64,000 bases of DNA from Hyphomonas sediminis (GTDB taxonomy: Bacteria; Pseudomonadota; Alphaproteobacteria; Caulobacterales; Hyphomonadaceae). The notes below the pieces were generated by a model. That model saw only the letters and a program-made list of their open reading frames with translations, made no database searches and was not told where the DNA came from. Positions 1 to 7,256 of this stretch are shown here, piece after piece; the stretch's first letter is position 1; every line of letters begins with the position of its first letter. Where the stretch lies: assembly GCF_019679475.1 (NCBI RefSeq), contig NZ_JAIEZP010000001.1, positions 3,422,501-3,486,500 of the forward strand, written 5' to 3'. The position numbers and the translations under genes are program-made.

Positions 1-57
1 CATGTGTTAGGCCTGCCGCCAGCGTTCGTTCTGAGCCAGAATCAAACTCTCAAGTTG
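1..57 (-). rRNA. rrs: 16S ribosomal RNA, 5' end only
   Basis: Read on the minus strand this stretch gives the universal start of bacterial 16S rRNA, including AGAGTTTGATTCTGGCTCAG followed by AACGAACGCTGGCGGCAGGC. The gene runs off the left edge, so only about 57 nt are present. The mature 5' end is placed near position 56-57 by comparison with known 16S genes. Confidence 0.96.
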
Positions 58-280
58 AGTTGTTGATCTGACGAACCATCCCAGGAAAATGGGACGGTTA
101 CTTTGCTGTATAAGCATAAGTATTGCGTTCTTTGACGAGAACCCTTTATCACAACAGAAAGCCGAAGCTTTCCGATGGAAAAAGAATTCTCAAGAAACAC
201 ATCGTCGTGATCGTTTTGAACCTCTTGCGAGGTTCGCAAGCCGTCACGCCGCCTGCGTTTCTCTTCCTATCTCTTACGAT

Positions 281-290
281 GTCAAACAGC
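281..290 (-). promoter_or_regulatory. boxA-like antitermination element in the rRNA leader
   Basis: The minus strand reads GCTGTTTGAC, close to the boxA consensus TGCTCTTTAACA that binds NusB-S10 in rRNA leaders. It lies between the promoter-proximal -10 box and the 16S gene, where boxA is expected. Called by sequence resemblance only. Confidence 0.45.
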
Positions 291-352
291 GTGGGCCGTG
301 GCCCGGAATTCTGTGTCCTTCAGTAGGCCGTGGCCCCGTCCGGAAGTGGCGG

Positions 353-380
353 CTTATACAGCCGTCTTTTTTCCCGTCAA
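353..380 (-). promoter_or_regulatory. rRNA promoter, proximal of four tandem copies
   Basis: Minus strand: -35 TTGACG (375-380), 16-bp spacer, -10 TATAAG (353-358). This is the best -10 of the series. The TTGACG -35 is typical of alphaproteobacterial sigma-70 rRNA promoters. It drives the 16S gene at the left edge. Confidence 0.75.
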
Positions 381-490
381 CCACCTTTTTTCGCCATTCT
401 GCAGTTCGTTAGAACCACCAGATTTTAGCGAACAGAATGTCTTGGCCGATTAGTTTCGGCCCAGTCATTCGGGCGTTCAGGAAGTGGCGG

Positions 491-518
491 CTTCTATCGT
501 CACCACCTTTCCCGTCAA
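491..518 (-). promoter_or_regulatory. rRNA promoter, second tandem copy
   Basis: Minus strand: TTGACG at 513-518, 16-bp spacer, TAGAAG at 491-496. The surrounding sequence (GTTGACGGGAAA ahead, AGCCGCC after) is the same as in the proximal copy, 138 bp away. Confidence 0.68.
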
Positions 519-625
519 CCCTTTTTTCGCTTTTTCTGCAGTCCGTTAGAACCACCAGATTTTGCGAACTGAACTTCCTGGCCGAGCAATTCGGCCCATC
601 CGTTCGGGCGTTCGGGAAGCGGCGG

Positions 626-653
626 CTTTTAGAGCCACCGTTTCTCCCGTCAA
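626..653 (-). promoter_or_regulatory. rRNA promoter, third tandem copy
   Basis: Minus strand: TTGACG at 648-653, 16-bp spacer, TAAAAG at 626-631, in the same repeat context, 135 bp from the second copy. Confidence 0.68.
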
Positions 654-774
654 CCACTTTTTCACCCCTTCTTCAGAATTCCACACCGTAGCGTGAAGGC
701 CTGATTTTAAGAGCGAACAGAACCCTTAGACCGATCATCTCGGCCCATTGGTTCGGGCGTTCGGGAGAACCGCA

Positions 775-804
775 CATATAGCCGCTGTTCGGTGTAAAGG
801 GCAA
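775..804 (-). promoter_or_regulatory. rRNA promoter, distal diverged copy
   Basis: Minus strand: TTGCCC at 799-804 and TATATG at 775-780, spacer 18 bp. The downstream GTTCTCCCGAACGCCCGAAC block matches the other repeats, but the -35 is degenerate, so this copy may be weak or inactive. Confidence 0.45.
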
Positions 805-957
805 CCCCTTTTCTTCCGTTCGGCGACCGCTCTGCGGTCTCGCTGGGCCGTTTGTTTCCGCCCGGCTCAGCGAAGGCCGCGATGTAGCGGGGGCGTTTTC
901 AGACCGCAAGGCATGAATCCGCGAAATCCACAGTTTCACTGCACTTTGTGGACAACC

Positions 958-1392
958 CTAATATTGGGCAGAGAGGTAGGACTTCATCGCCTGGGCCTCC
1001 GCTTCGGTCTCGGCGATCTTCCATTTCACCAGGTCGCCGATCGAGACCACGCCGGTCAGCCGGCCATTGCGCACCACGGGCAGGTGCCGGATCCGCCGGT
1101 CGGTCATCAGCTGCATCGCCTCATCGACCTTGGCTTCCGCGCCGATGGTAATCACGGCCCGTGTCATGGCGCTGCCGACATCCATGTCGAGCGCCCCTCC
1201 CCCGCCGCGCGCCACTTGCCGGACGATATCGCGTTCCGACAGCACACCGATGATCTCGCCTTCCCCGTCCAGCGTCACCACGGCGCCAATCCGGCGTTCG
1301 TCCAGAAGGCTGGCCGCTTCGCGCAGGGTATTGTCGGCCCGCAGTGTAATCACTTCGCGGCCCTTGGCATTGAGTATCTGTTCAATGATCAT
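958..1392 (-). CDS. CBS-domain pair protein
   Basis: This 144-residue protein consists almost only of two CBS domains, about residues 8-62 and 76-130. Such Bateman modules bind adenosine nucleotides and usually act as energy sensors. Visible CBS signatures are IGVLSERDIVRQ in the first repeat and RHLPVVRNGRLTGVVSIGDL in the second. No catalytic domain is attached, as in many stand-alone alphaproteobacterial CBS proteins. The ATG follows a good GGGAGGA ribosome site about 10 nt upstream. Its partner cannot be told from the sequence; the flanking rRNA genes and rhomboid gene give no clue. Confidence 0.9.
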   Translation of the reverse strand: MIIEQILNAKGREVITLRADNTLREAASLLDERRIGAVVTLDGEGEIIGVLSERDIVRQVARGGGGALDMDVGSAMTRAVITIGAEAKVDEAMQLMTDRRIRHLPVVRNGRLTGVVSIGDLVKWKIAETEAEAQAMKSYLSAQY

Positions 1393-1509
1393 CTGACTGT
1401 CCTCCCATCGGGCGGCGGCCTTCAGGCCGTCTCACCATCCGTGAGGATACCATAGCGCGAAGATCTGCGCGACCCCTTTCAGAAAGGGCCGGAAAGCCCC
1501 TGTTTTCGC

Positions 1510-2223
1510 TTAGTTATCCAGCCTGCGCAGGGCATCCCAGATAAATGCACGCCCCAGAAACGCGCCGGCAATGAAGCTGCCGACATGGATTTCCCAGGCA
1601 ATCGAAGCGCCCAGAAGCGATGGCCCGATGAGCGCGAACAGGTAGTTGGCCACGATAAACAGTCCGGTCACGGCCAGGAAATTCCGCGACAGAAGCCGGG
1701 CGGACGCTCCGTCCCGCATCAGCAGGAAAGCCCCCATCAGACCACTGATCCCGCCCGACGCGCCGATTGCCAATGGACCCGATGGGTTGTTGAGCAGGAG
1801 GTAAAACAGCCCGCCAGCGGCCTGCGTCAGGAAGATCAGCACAAAGAGGATAACCCAGACCCCAGCGTTGCGCCCGCCATAAATTGCCGACAGGATTTCG
1901 ATCATCGGCTTGCCCAGCGCCAGCAGGAAAACTGCGTTGAGGATCACATGCATCCAGTCGCCATGCAGCAGGGCGCTGAGGAACAGGGGCGCGGCCGCCT
2001 CCAGCCAGCCGGGATAGGCCGGCGCCCCGCTGGGCATCAGAACCTGCCCGTTCACCCAGCCCCAGAAGCGCTCGGGGAACAGCGCGCCATGATACAGCGC
2101 CGCCAGGTTCATCTGTTCTGGCAGGAAGGCGCGCAGGCCATGCAGCGCAATCAGCGTCAGCGCAAATGCTGTCAGCGGCAGCGGGGCGTTGATGATGGGC
2201 TCGCGGGTTTGCTGGCCGCTCAT
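1510..2223 (-). CDS. Rhomboid family intramembrane serine protease
   Basis: A 237-residue polytopic protein that cleaves transmembrane substrates within the inner membrane. Family marks are present: HGDWMHVILN in the second membrane segment (about residue 87), the nucleophile motif GASGG (about 153), and a later histidine in WEIHVG (about 215) completing the Ser-His dyad. The reading frame stays open upstream, but the start at 2223 is chosen because GGAG lies 9 nt before it and the family begins there. The substrate is unknown. It is transcribed away from the DUF4345 gene. Confidence 0.9.
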   Translation of the reverse strand: MSGQQTREPIINAPLPLTAFALTLIALHGLRAFLPEQMNLAALYHGALFPERFWGWVNGQVLMPSGAPAYPGWLEAAAPLFLSALLHGDWMHVILNAVFLLALGKPMIEILSAIYGGRNAGVWVILFVLIFLTQAAGGLFYLLLNNPSGPLAIGASGGISGLMGAFLLMRDGASARLLSRNFLAVTGLFIVANYLFALIGPSLLGASIAWEIHVGSFIAGAFLGRAFIWDALRRLDN

Positions 2224-2334
2224 TCTGCTTCTCCGATCCGGTCGGCCCCCTCGAATCGTGGCGACCGCTCCTCTGTTCATGCCTGCGCAGACGTTAAATT
2301 TGCCTCGCCGGCGTCTCAAACTAGCTCCTTACAT

Positions 2335-2715
2335 ATGTATACGAAGATCTTTCTCACCCTCATGGCGGCGCTTTATCTCGCCTTCGGCCTTCTTTCCCTG
2401 CTCAATCCGGCAGGCATGACCGCCAGTCTGGATGTGGAAATCGGCGGGCCGAACGGCCTTTACGAGATGCGGGGCATCTATGGCGGGGTCAGCCTGGCCG
2501 CCGCCGCCCTCTGCGCGGCGGGCGCCCTGCGGGCCGCCATGACCCGCCCGGCGCTCTGGTTCATCACTATATATATGGGCGGCTATGTGTTCGCGCGGTT
2601 CGCCGCCCTCGTCCTCGGCCCCTCCCCCACCAGCAGCTATATCGGCTTCGTCGCGTTTGAGGTCTTCGCGCTCGCCGCCGCGGTCCTCCTCCTGAGGGCC
2701 CGGCGCGGCGCCTGA
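2335..2715 (+). CDS. DUF4345-like small membrane protein
   Basis: A 126-residue protein with four hydrophobic segments and the MRGIYGG motif near residue 46, characteristic of DUF4345 proteins. Their function is unknown. The frame is open further upstream, but the start at 2335 precedes the first membrane segment (KIFLTLMAALYLAFGLLSLL) and gives the usual family length. The ribosome site is poor. A stem-loop terminator follows 20 bp after the stop. Confidence 0.75.
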   Translation: MYTKIFLTLMAALYLAFGLLSLLNPAGMTASLDVEIGGPNGLYEMRGIYGGVSLAAAALCAAGALRAAMTRPALWFITIYMGGYVFARFAALVLGPSPTSSYIGFVAFEVFALAAAVLLLRARRGA

Positions 2716-2735
2716 TTCTTGTCCGCCCCAAAAGA

Positions 2736-2761
2736 AAAGCCCCGCGCGAGGGCGGGGCTTT
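2736..2761. terminator. Bidirectional intrinsic terminator
   Basis: Perfect 10-bp stem AAAGCCCCGC / GCGGGGCTTT with a 6-nt loop, flanked by A-rich and T-containing sequence. It sits between the convergent DUF4345 and TonB-receptor genes and can serve both. Confidence 0.85.
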
Positions 2762-2786
2762 CCGGGAATTTGGCTGGCAGGACGGA

Positions 2787-5510
2787 TCAGAACGTCTTGC
2801 GCAGGGTCACGCCATAGGAACGGGGCGCCACAGGGTAGCCCATATAAGAGCCAGCCTGCGCCACGGCCGGGAAGGCCGTCAGGATGTATTCGTCGTTGAA
2901 CACGTTGCGCACCCACAGCGTCACGCCGAGGCCGTTGTCATTGGTGAAGCCGGTCGAGGCGTTGAAGGTGTTGACCTTCTTCTGCTCGCCGAATTCAGCC
3001 TGCTCTATATCGCTGTCGAAATGGTCGACCGCGCTCTCATACTGCCAGTCGCCGCGAACATAAGCGTCCCAGCCGCCGACATCGAAGAAGTAAGTCGCCG
3101 CCGTGGAGGTCGCCACTTCCGGGATGCCATAGACTTTCTGGCCGGAGAGGTCGCCGTTCGCCGAGTTCGGGAAGCTGTCATAGACCGGGTCCTGAAGCGT
3201 ACCGGCCACCATCAGCTGCAGGCTGTCGATCGGATTCCAGGTCACGTCGAACTCGACGCCCTGATTCGATTGTTTGCCGGCATTGGCGAGCGCGAAGCCC
3301 GTTCCCGTGAACACGTTCGACTGGAAGCCTTCGATCGTCTGGTCGAAATAGGCAATGTTGAACGCGACGTTGGAGTAGACGCCCTTCAGGCCGACTTCGA
3401 ACACCGTCGAATCTTCCGGGCCGGCATAGCGCGTGCCGGTCGTCAGGTTCGGCAGGGCCAGGCCTGCGTCCCGGATCGGCGAAGACGGCGGGTTCGTCAC
3501 CGGCGAGCCGGGGATGAAGTCCCGTGCGAACGGGCGCGAGTCGCGCGACAGGTTCCACGAAGTCGCCTTGAAGCCCGTGGCATACGACACATAGGTATTG
3601 AGGTTGTCGTTGATGTCATAAGCAAGACGCAGCGTGTAGGTCGTTGCCGAATCTTTCGAGCGGCCATCTTCCACAGCATTCGGGAAGCCGAGGAATGGCG
3701 GCAGGAACTGCAGCGGCTGCAATGGCAGCAGCGGGTTGCCGACGGTCGCGCCGGAGGCAATGCACGCCTGGCCGGCATCATTCCCGTCCGCAATGTCGTT
3801 CGGATTGCAGACAGCATTGACGGAGGCAAACTGCTGCATCCCGGCAAACACCGCCGGATTGGCCTGCGCGAAGGCACCGACTGCCGCAGGATTGGTCGGA
3901 TCAACGCCCGCATTGATCAGCGCCTGGCCAAGCAGGGCTTGCTGGCCAACGGCATAGAAGTCCACCGCAGAGAACGCGTCGGTTGCCACGATGCTGTTGC
4001 GCGCGTTTTTCTTGTCTTCAGTGTAGTTGAGGCCAATCGTGGCCGTCAGGCGGTCTGTCAGGCGGTAATCAACCGTGCCGAAGATCGACCAGGCAGTGTT
4101 GTCCTGCCCGGCATCGTCGCGGAAGCCCTGCCCCGCCTGACCGAACGTGCCGACCGGCAGCCCCAGAATACCTTCCACCTGCGCGAATGCGGGCGTGATG
4201 AAACCGCCATTGATGGCGGCAAACACCTGCTCCGGCGTCATCGAAGGCGGATTACCCAGTTGCTGCATCACCGACAGCACATCCGCAAAATTGCGGTAGT
4301 CCGTGCCGTAGAGCAGCGCGTTCTTGATATCGACCTTTTCGTCGAAATAGAAACCGCCAACCATCCAGTCGAGGCGGTCGCCATCGGTCGAGGTCAGGCG
4401 GATTTCCTGGGTGAAGGTGTCGATATCGGTCTCGTTGGAGTTCTCGCCCAGCAGGTCAGCGCCGGTGAAGTCGGAATCCTGATTGGTTTCCATGCGCGAC
4501 ATGCGATACGCCGTGATCGAGGTCAGGCGCATTCCGGAGAAGTCGAAATCGCCCTGCAGCGACAGGCCGCCATTGTCGATCTTGTTCGTGGACGGAAGGT
4601 TATACGCCACGCGGTAGCTGTAAGGATCTTCCGGAACGAGCGTCCCGCCGATGGCCTGCACGATTGCGCCCGTCGGTCCGTTGATGACGTTGGCCGCTGC
4701 GCAGCACAGCTCGTCGATCTGGTCGAAGTCGCCCATCAGGCGGAAAGTGGTGTTGACGTTGGGTTCGAACAGCAGGTCGCCGCGGATGCCCCAGCGGTTG
4801 CGCTCGTTGGTCTTGGTGCCCGTGCCGATATCATCGACATAGCCGTCACGCTTGTTGTAGGTCACGCCAATGGCGCCGGCGAGGTTCTCGGCCAGCGGGC
4901 CGGTGACATAGCCGCTCGCGCGATAGCCATCGTCATTGCTGATCGTTGCATCGACAACGCCGCCCAGCTCGAACTGCGGCTTCTTGGTCACCACCGAGAT
5001 AACACCCGCCGATGCGTTCTTGCCGAACAGCGTCGATTGCGGCCCGCGCAGCACTTCGACCCGCTCGATGTTCGGCAGGTCGGAGATCTGCGAAGCCGAG
5101 CGCGACCGGTACACGCCATCGATAAACACGCCGACCGACGGTTCGATGCCGGCATTGTTGGCGCCGTTGCCGAAGCCGCGGATCACGAAGTTGGTGTTGG
5201 CCGAGGATTGAAGCTGGCCCACGCGCAGCGACGGAACGATCGACTGCAGGTCGTTGAGGTCAACGATGGCGGCCCGCTCGATGGTTGCTTCATCAACCAC
5301 CGAAACCGCGATCGGCACATCCTGCAGCGTCTGTTCGCGCTTGGTGGCCGTGATCGTCACGGTCTGCATGGTGCGGGTTTGTTCGGGGGCGTCTTCTTCC
5401 TGGGCCAATGCCGGGGCTGCCATCACGGACAGCGCGCTCAGGCCAACGCCGAGACAAAGCATGGCGCGCAGGGCCTTCCGGCCTGCGGGCATCACGTCAT
5501 ATTTTGACAC
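2787..5510 (-). CDS. TonB-dependent outer-membrane receptor
   Basis: A 907-residue outer-membrane transporter. A Sec signal peptide ends at about residue 36 (APALA-QEED). A TonB-box-like TVTITATKRE stretch, the plug domain (about 50-170, with RGFGNG and DGVYRSR motifs) and a long beta-barrel follow, ending in the terminal aromatic residue of VTLRKTF. Such receptors import siderophores, sugars or other large ligands with TonB-ExbBD energy. The ligand cannot be deduced from the barrel. The predicted promoter overlaps a LacI-type operator, which hints at a carbohydrate, but no regulator or catabolic genes lie nearby. Confidence 0.93.
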   Translation of the reverse strand: MSKYDVMPAGRKALRAMLCLGVGLSALSVMAAPALAQEEDAPEQTRTMQTVTITATKREQTLQDVPIAVSVVDEATIERAAIVDLNDLQSIVPSLRVGQLQSSANTNFVIRGFGNGANNAGIEPSVGVFIDGVYRSRSASQISDLPNIERVEVLRGPQSTLFGKNASAGVISVVTKKPQFELGGVVDATISNDDGYRASGYVTGPLAENLAGAIGVTYNKRDGYVDDIGTGTKTNERNRWGIRGDLLFEPNVNTTFRLMGDFDQIDELCCAAANVINGPTGAIVQAIGGTLVPEDPYSYRVAYNLPSTNKIDNGGLSLQGDFDFSGMRLTSITAYRMSRMETNQDSDFTGADLLGENSNETDIDTFTQEIRLTSTDGDRLDWMVGGFYFDEKVDIKNALLYGTDYRNFADVLSVMQQLGNPPSMTPEQVFAAINGGFITPAFAQVEGILGLPVGTFGQAGQGFRDDAGQDNTAWSIFGTVDYRLTDRLTATIGLNYTEDKKNARNSIVATDAFSAVDFYAVGQQALLGQALINAGVDPTNPAAVGAFAQANPAVFAGMQQFASVNAVCNPNDIADGNDAGQACIASGATVGNPLLPLQPLQFLPPFLGFPNAVEDGRSKDSATTYTLRLAYDINDNLNTYVSYATGFKATSWNLSRDSRPFARDFIPGSPVTNPPSSPIRDAGLALPNLTTGTRYAGPEDSTVFEVGLKGVYSNVAFNIAYFDQTIEGFQSNVFTGTGFALANAGKQSNQGVEFDVTWNPIDSLQLMVAGTLQDPVYDSFPNSANGDLSGQKVYGIPEVATSTAATYFFDVGGWDAYVRGDWQYESAVDHFDSDIEQAEFGEQKKVNTFNASTGFTNDNGLGVTLWVRNVFNDEYILTAFPAVAQAGSYMGYPVAPRSYGVTLRKTF

Positions 5511-5583
5511 TAGGGTGTTTCCTTCCTGGGAGTTTCAGACTGTTCAGTGGAGTTGGCCCCCGCGCCTCCCCGGTAAGAAGGCG

Positions 5584-5621
5584 TGTGAGCGGATAACATT
5601 ATTATTATGGACGGACTGTAA
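5584..5621 (-). promoter_or_regulatory. Predicted receptor promoter overlapped by a LacI-type operator
   Basis: Positions 5584-5598 read TGTGAGCGGATAACA, identical to 15 bases of the E. coli lacO1 core and of the general LacI-family form (half-sites around a central CG). On the minus strand a promoter can be drawn with -35 TTACAG (5616-5621), 17-bp spacer and -10 TGTTAT (5593-5598), so the operator covers the -10 box. This suggests repression of the TonB receptor by a LacI-family protein encoded elsewhere. Confidence 0.5.
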
Positions 5622-5828
5622 TCGGACGATTCGCTTGCCCGCAAGTCTCCCCCTCACACTGCCCCCGGTTCACGCGCCTGATTGTTCCGGGCTGAAACGG
5701 CCCGTGTGTGCCACGCCCGCAAGGCATTCCGCTCAAAACACCTTCCGGGGAACAGTTCTTCCCTCTTCACGAAGGGTAAACCCCGTGTTTACGCACTTTT
5801 ATTCCCCCTCCGCGTGAATCCCGCGAAC

Positions 5829-5843
5829 TGGAACGATTATTGC
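5829..5843 (+). promoter_or_regulatory. Sigma-54-like promoter ahead of the PAS gene
   Basis: TGGAACG-N4-TTGC has the diagnostic GG-N10-GC spacing of RpoN promoters (consensus TGGCACG-N4-TTGCW, one mismatch in the -24 box). It ends 60 bp before the PAS start codon. No enhancer site was recognised. Confidence 0.4.
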
Positions 5844-5903
5844 GATTGTCAGGCCGGAACGGGCGTCAGGCGCCCATAGAAAACACCGGGAGCAATCCAG
5901 AAC

Positions 5904-6452
5904 ATGGTCGAGCATTCGATCCACCCGAATACCCGCGTCCTGCTTGAGGCATGGCGCCGTATGCAAACCGAGCCCGACGGCCACATCGCTGGTGGCCCGT
6001 GCGTTACCGAACACGAAGACCTGATCGAGCGCATCTTCGTGCTCGAACTGATGGACGACCGCTCCTGGCTGGTGCGCACGGCGGGCGAAGCCGTCACCGC
6101 GCTTGTTGGTCGGCGCCTCGCCAACCAGAACTTCCTCGACCTGTGGAGCGGCCCGGACCGTATCATGGTCGGCGCCTGTCTCGATGCGATTCGCATTGAT
6201 GGCGGCCCCGGCGTGATCCGCGGGCGCGGCGAAACCCTCCAGGGCGCCCGCGCAGACCTTGAAGTCACGCTCATGCCCCTGTCGGCCGGTGCCGGCAGCA
6301 CGGCGCGCACCCGTATGCTCGGCCTTTACCAGACCGTCAGCAGTGAAGGCGCGCTCAATGGCCAGCCTGTATTCCGTCACCGCGTCTCGATGATCGCTCC
6401 GCCCGATACGCGGCGCGTTGGTCCGAAGCTGCGCCTGGTGGCCTCGAACTGA
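5904..6452 (+). CDS. PAS_5-type PAS domain protein
   Basis: A 182-residue soluble protein resembling the alphaproteobacterial PAS_5 family. A single PAS-like fold covers about residues 8-145 (a conserved FLDLW motif near 76, then a hydrophobic core), followed by a basic tail. No kinase, cyclase or other output domain is attached, so it probably senses or relays a signal to a partner. GGGAG lies about 14 nt ahead of the ATG, which is somewhat far. The sigma-54-like promoter upstream could tie it to flagellar or nitrogen control, but that is inference. Confidence 0.7.
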   Translation: MVEHSIHPNTRVLLEAWRRMQTEPDGHIAGGPCVTEHEDLIERIFVLELMDDRSWLVRTAGEAVTALVGRRLANQNFLDLWSGPDRIMVGACLDAIRIDGGPGVIRGRGETLQGARADLEVTLMPLSAGAGSTARTRMLGLYQTVSSEGALNGQPVFRHRVSMIAPPDTRRVGPKLRLVASN

Positions 6453-6624
6453 ACCTACCCGTTCTGCCCAGAAGGGCAGTCCGCGTGAAGTCTGGCCTCG
6501 CCGGTGGATCAGGGGGCTGAAGCGCCAGAATGGCGCGCACCACCGGGCGGCCCGTGCGGGAGGGTCTTCCCTCCCCCGCGCGCCGCGTCAGGCTTCACGC
6601 GATCTTTTTCTGCAGGCGCCTGTT

Positions 6625-6921
6625 TCAGGCTGCTTCGAGCGGCGGAATATCCGACACGTCGATTTCCGCCTCCGCCTTCAGCAGGTCATAGCTCATCTGA
6701 AGGTTCATCCAGAACTCGACACTGGTGCCAAAGGCGCGCGACAGGCGCTTTGCTGTGTCCACCGTGAGGGCAGTTTCCTCTCGGATCAGCCGTTCGACCC
6801 GCGTGCGTGGCACATGGATATGCCGGGCCAGCCGGATCGGGCTGATGCCCATCGGCTCCAGAAACTCTTCGCGGAGAATTTCGCCGGGATGGACCAGCGC
6901 TTTCAAGGTCGTCATCGCCAT
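6625..6921 (-). CDS. higA: HigA-type antitoxin, XRE family
   Basis: A 98-residue DNA-binding antitoxin. HPGEILREEFLEPMGIS at about residues 11-27 is the HigA family signature. It is followed by a helix-turn-helix (LARHIHVPRTRVERLI) and the family's AFGTSVEFWMNLQ segment near 64. It lies 6 nt downstream of the toxin gene in the toxin-first order typical of higBA. HigA neutralises HigB and represses the operon; the palindrome in the upstream promoter is the likely binding site. Confidence 0.93.
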   Translation of the reverse strand: MAMTTLKALVHPGEILREEFLEPMGISPIRLARHIHVPRTRVERLIREETALTVDTAKRLSRAFGTSVEFWMNLQMSYDLLKAEAEIDVSDIPPLEAA

Positions 6922-6927
6922 CTCCTT

Positions 6928-7209
6928 TCAGTGATAATCCACGATCTCAACATCCTCAGGGCCGTTTTCGCCCCAGGTGAAACAGATGCGCCACTGATCA
7001 TTGATCCGGATCGAATACTGCCCGGCCCGGTCACCCTTCAGGGCCTCCAGCCGGTTGGCCGGAGGTATCTTCAGATCCTCCAGCCGATGGGCTGCCTGCA
7101 GCATTGCCACCTTGCGAACTGCCACCCTGAACAGGTTTGAAGGAAAGCCTTTCCCTGGCCTTCCCTCGAGAACCTGCCCGATCAGATCGCCGCGCGTGCT
7201 CTGTATCAC
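6928..7209 (-). CDS. higB: HigB-type toxin, RelE superfamily
   Basis: A 93-residue ribosome-dependent mRNA interferase. The family core is clear: [20 protein letters not shown] followed by INDQWRICF and the C-terminal DVEIVDYH. The start is a GTG at 7209, which gives the normal family length and N-terminus. No Shine-Dalgarno sequence is visible, and the predicted transcription start is only a few bases upstream, so the message may be leaderless. Paired with higA. Confidence 0.93.
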   Translation of the reverse strand: MIQSTRGDLIGQVLEGRPGKGFPSNLFRVAVRKVAMLQAAHRLEDLKIPPANRLEALKGDRAGQYSIRINDQWRICFTWGENGPEDVEIVDYH

Positions 7210-7246
7210 AAGACAATCCGTATCACACCATGATACATTTTGTCAA
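7203..7246 (-). promoter_or_regulatory. higBA promoter and operator
   Basis: On the minus strand a consensus -35 TTGACA (7241-7246) is followed after 17 bp by ATACGG (7218-7223). The spacer contains the palindrome GTATCA-N5-TGATAC (7220-7236). A half-site copy TGTGATAC recurs at 7203-7210, overlapping the GTG start of higB. Binding here by HigA would block both RNA polymerase and the start codon. Confidence 0.6.
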
Positions 7247-7256
7247 GCATCCCGGA

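Larger units (their letters stand above)
410..770. repeat. Diverged tandem repeat of about 140 bp carrying promoters
   Basis: Blocks recur in the same order in successive units: a TTAGAACCACCAGATTTT motif (seen near 410 and 546), GGCC..TTCGGCCCA, ATTCGGGCGTTC..GAAG, GGCGGCTT, and CCCGTCAACC. Unit lengths judged from the -10 boxes are 138, 135 and 149 bp. Similarity falls toward the distal copy. Confidence 0.7.
58..957 (-). other. rRNA leader and upstream promoter region without protein genes
   Basis: No convincing coding region occurs here; the ORFs lack family resemblance and ribosome sites. On the minus strand the part nearest the 16S gene (58-350) is the transcribed leader. It contains a boxA-like GCTGTTTGAC at 281-290, the type of element that loads the antitermination complex. 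Upstream, a diverged segment of about 135-150 bp is repeated, each copy carrying GTTCGGGCGTTC/CGGCCCA-type blocks and a promoter. Confidence 0.8.
5511..5903. other. Divergent intergenic region between receptor and PAS genes
   Basis: These 393 bases hold no credible gene. They carry the predicted receptor promoter and operator (5584-5621) and a sigma-54-like promoter facing the PAS gene (5829-5843). The middle part (5640-5820) is CT-rich with no clear structure. Confidence 0.7.

Noticed and set aside
748-1455. 235-codon plus-strand frame over the rRNA upstream region and CBS gene
   Set aside because: Half is antisense to the CBS protein, the rest covers the distal promoter repeat; no motif or ribosome site.
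3021-5507. 828-codon open frame on the plus strand
   Set aside because: It lies exactly antisense to the TonB receptor, is Arg/His-rich without domains, and reflects GC-rich codon bias rather than a gene.
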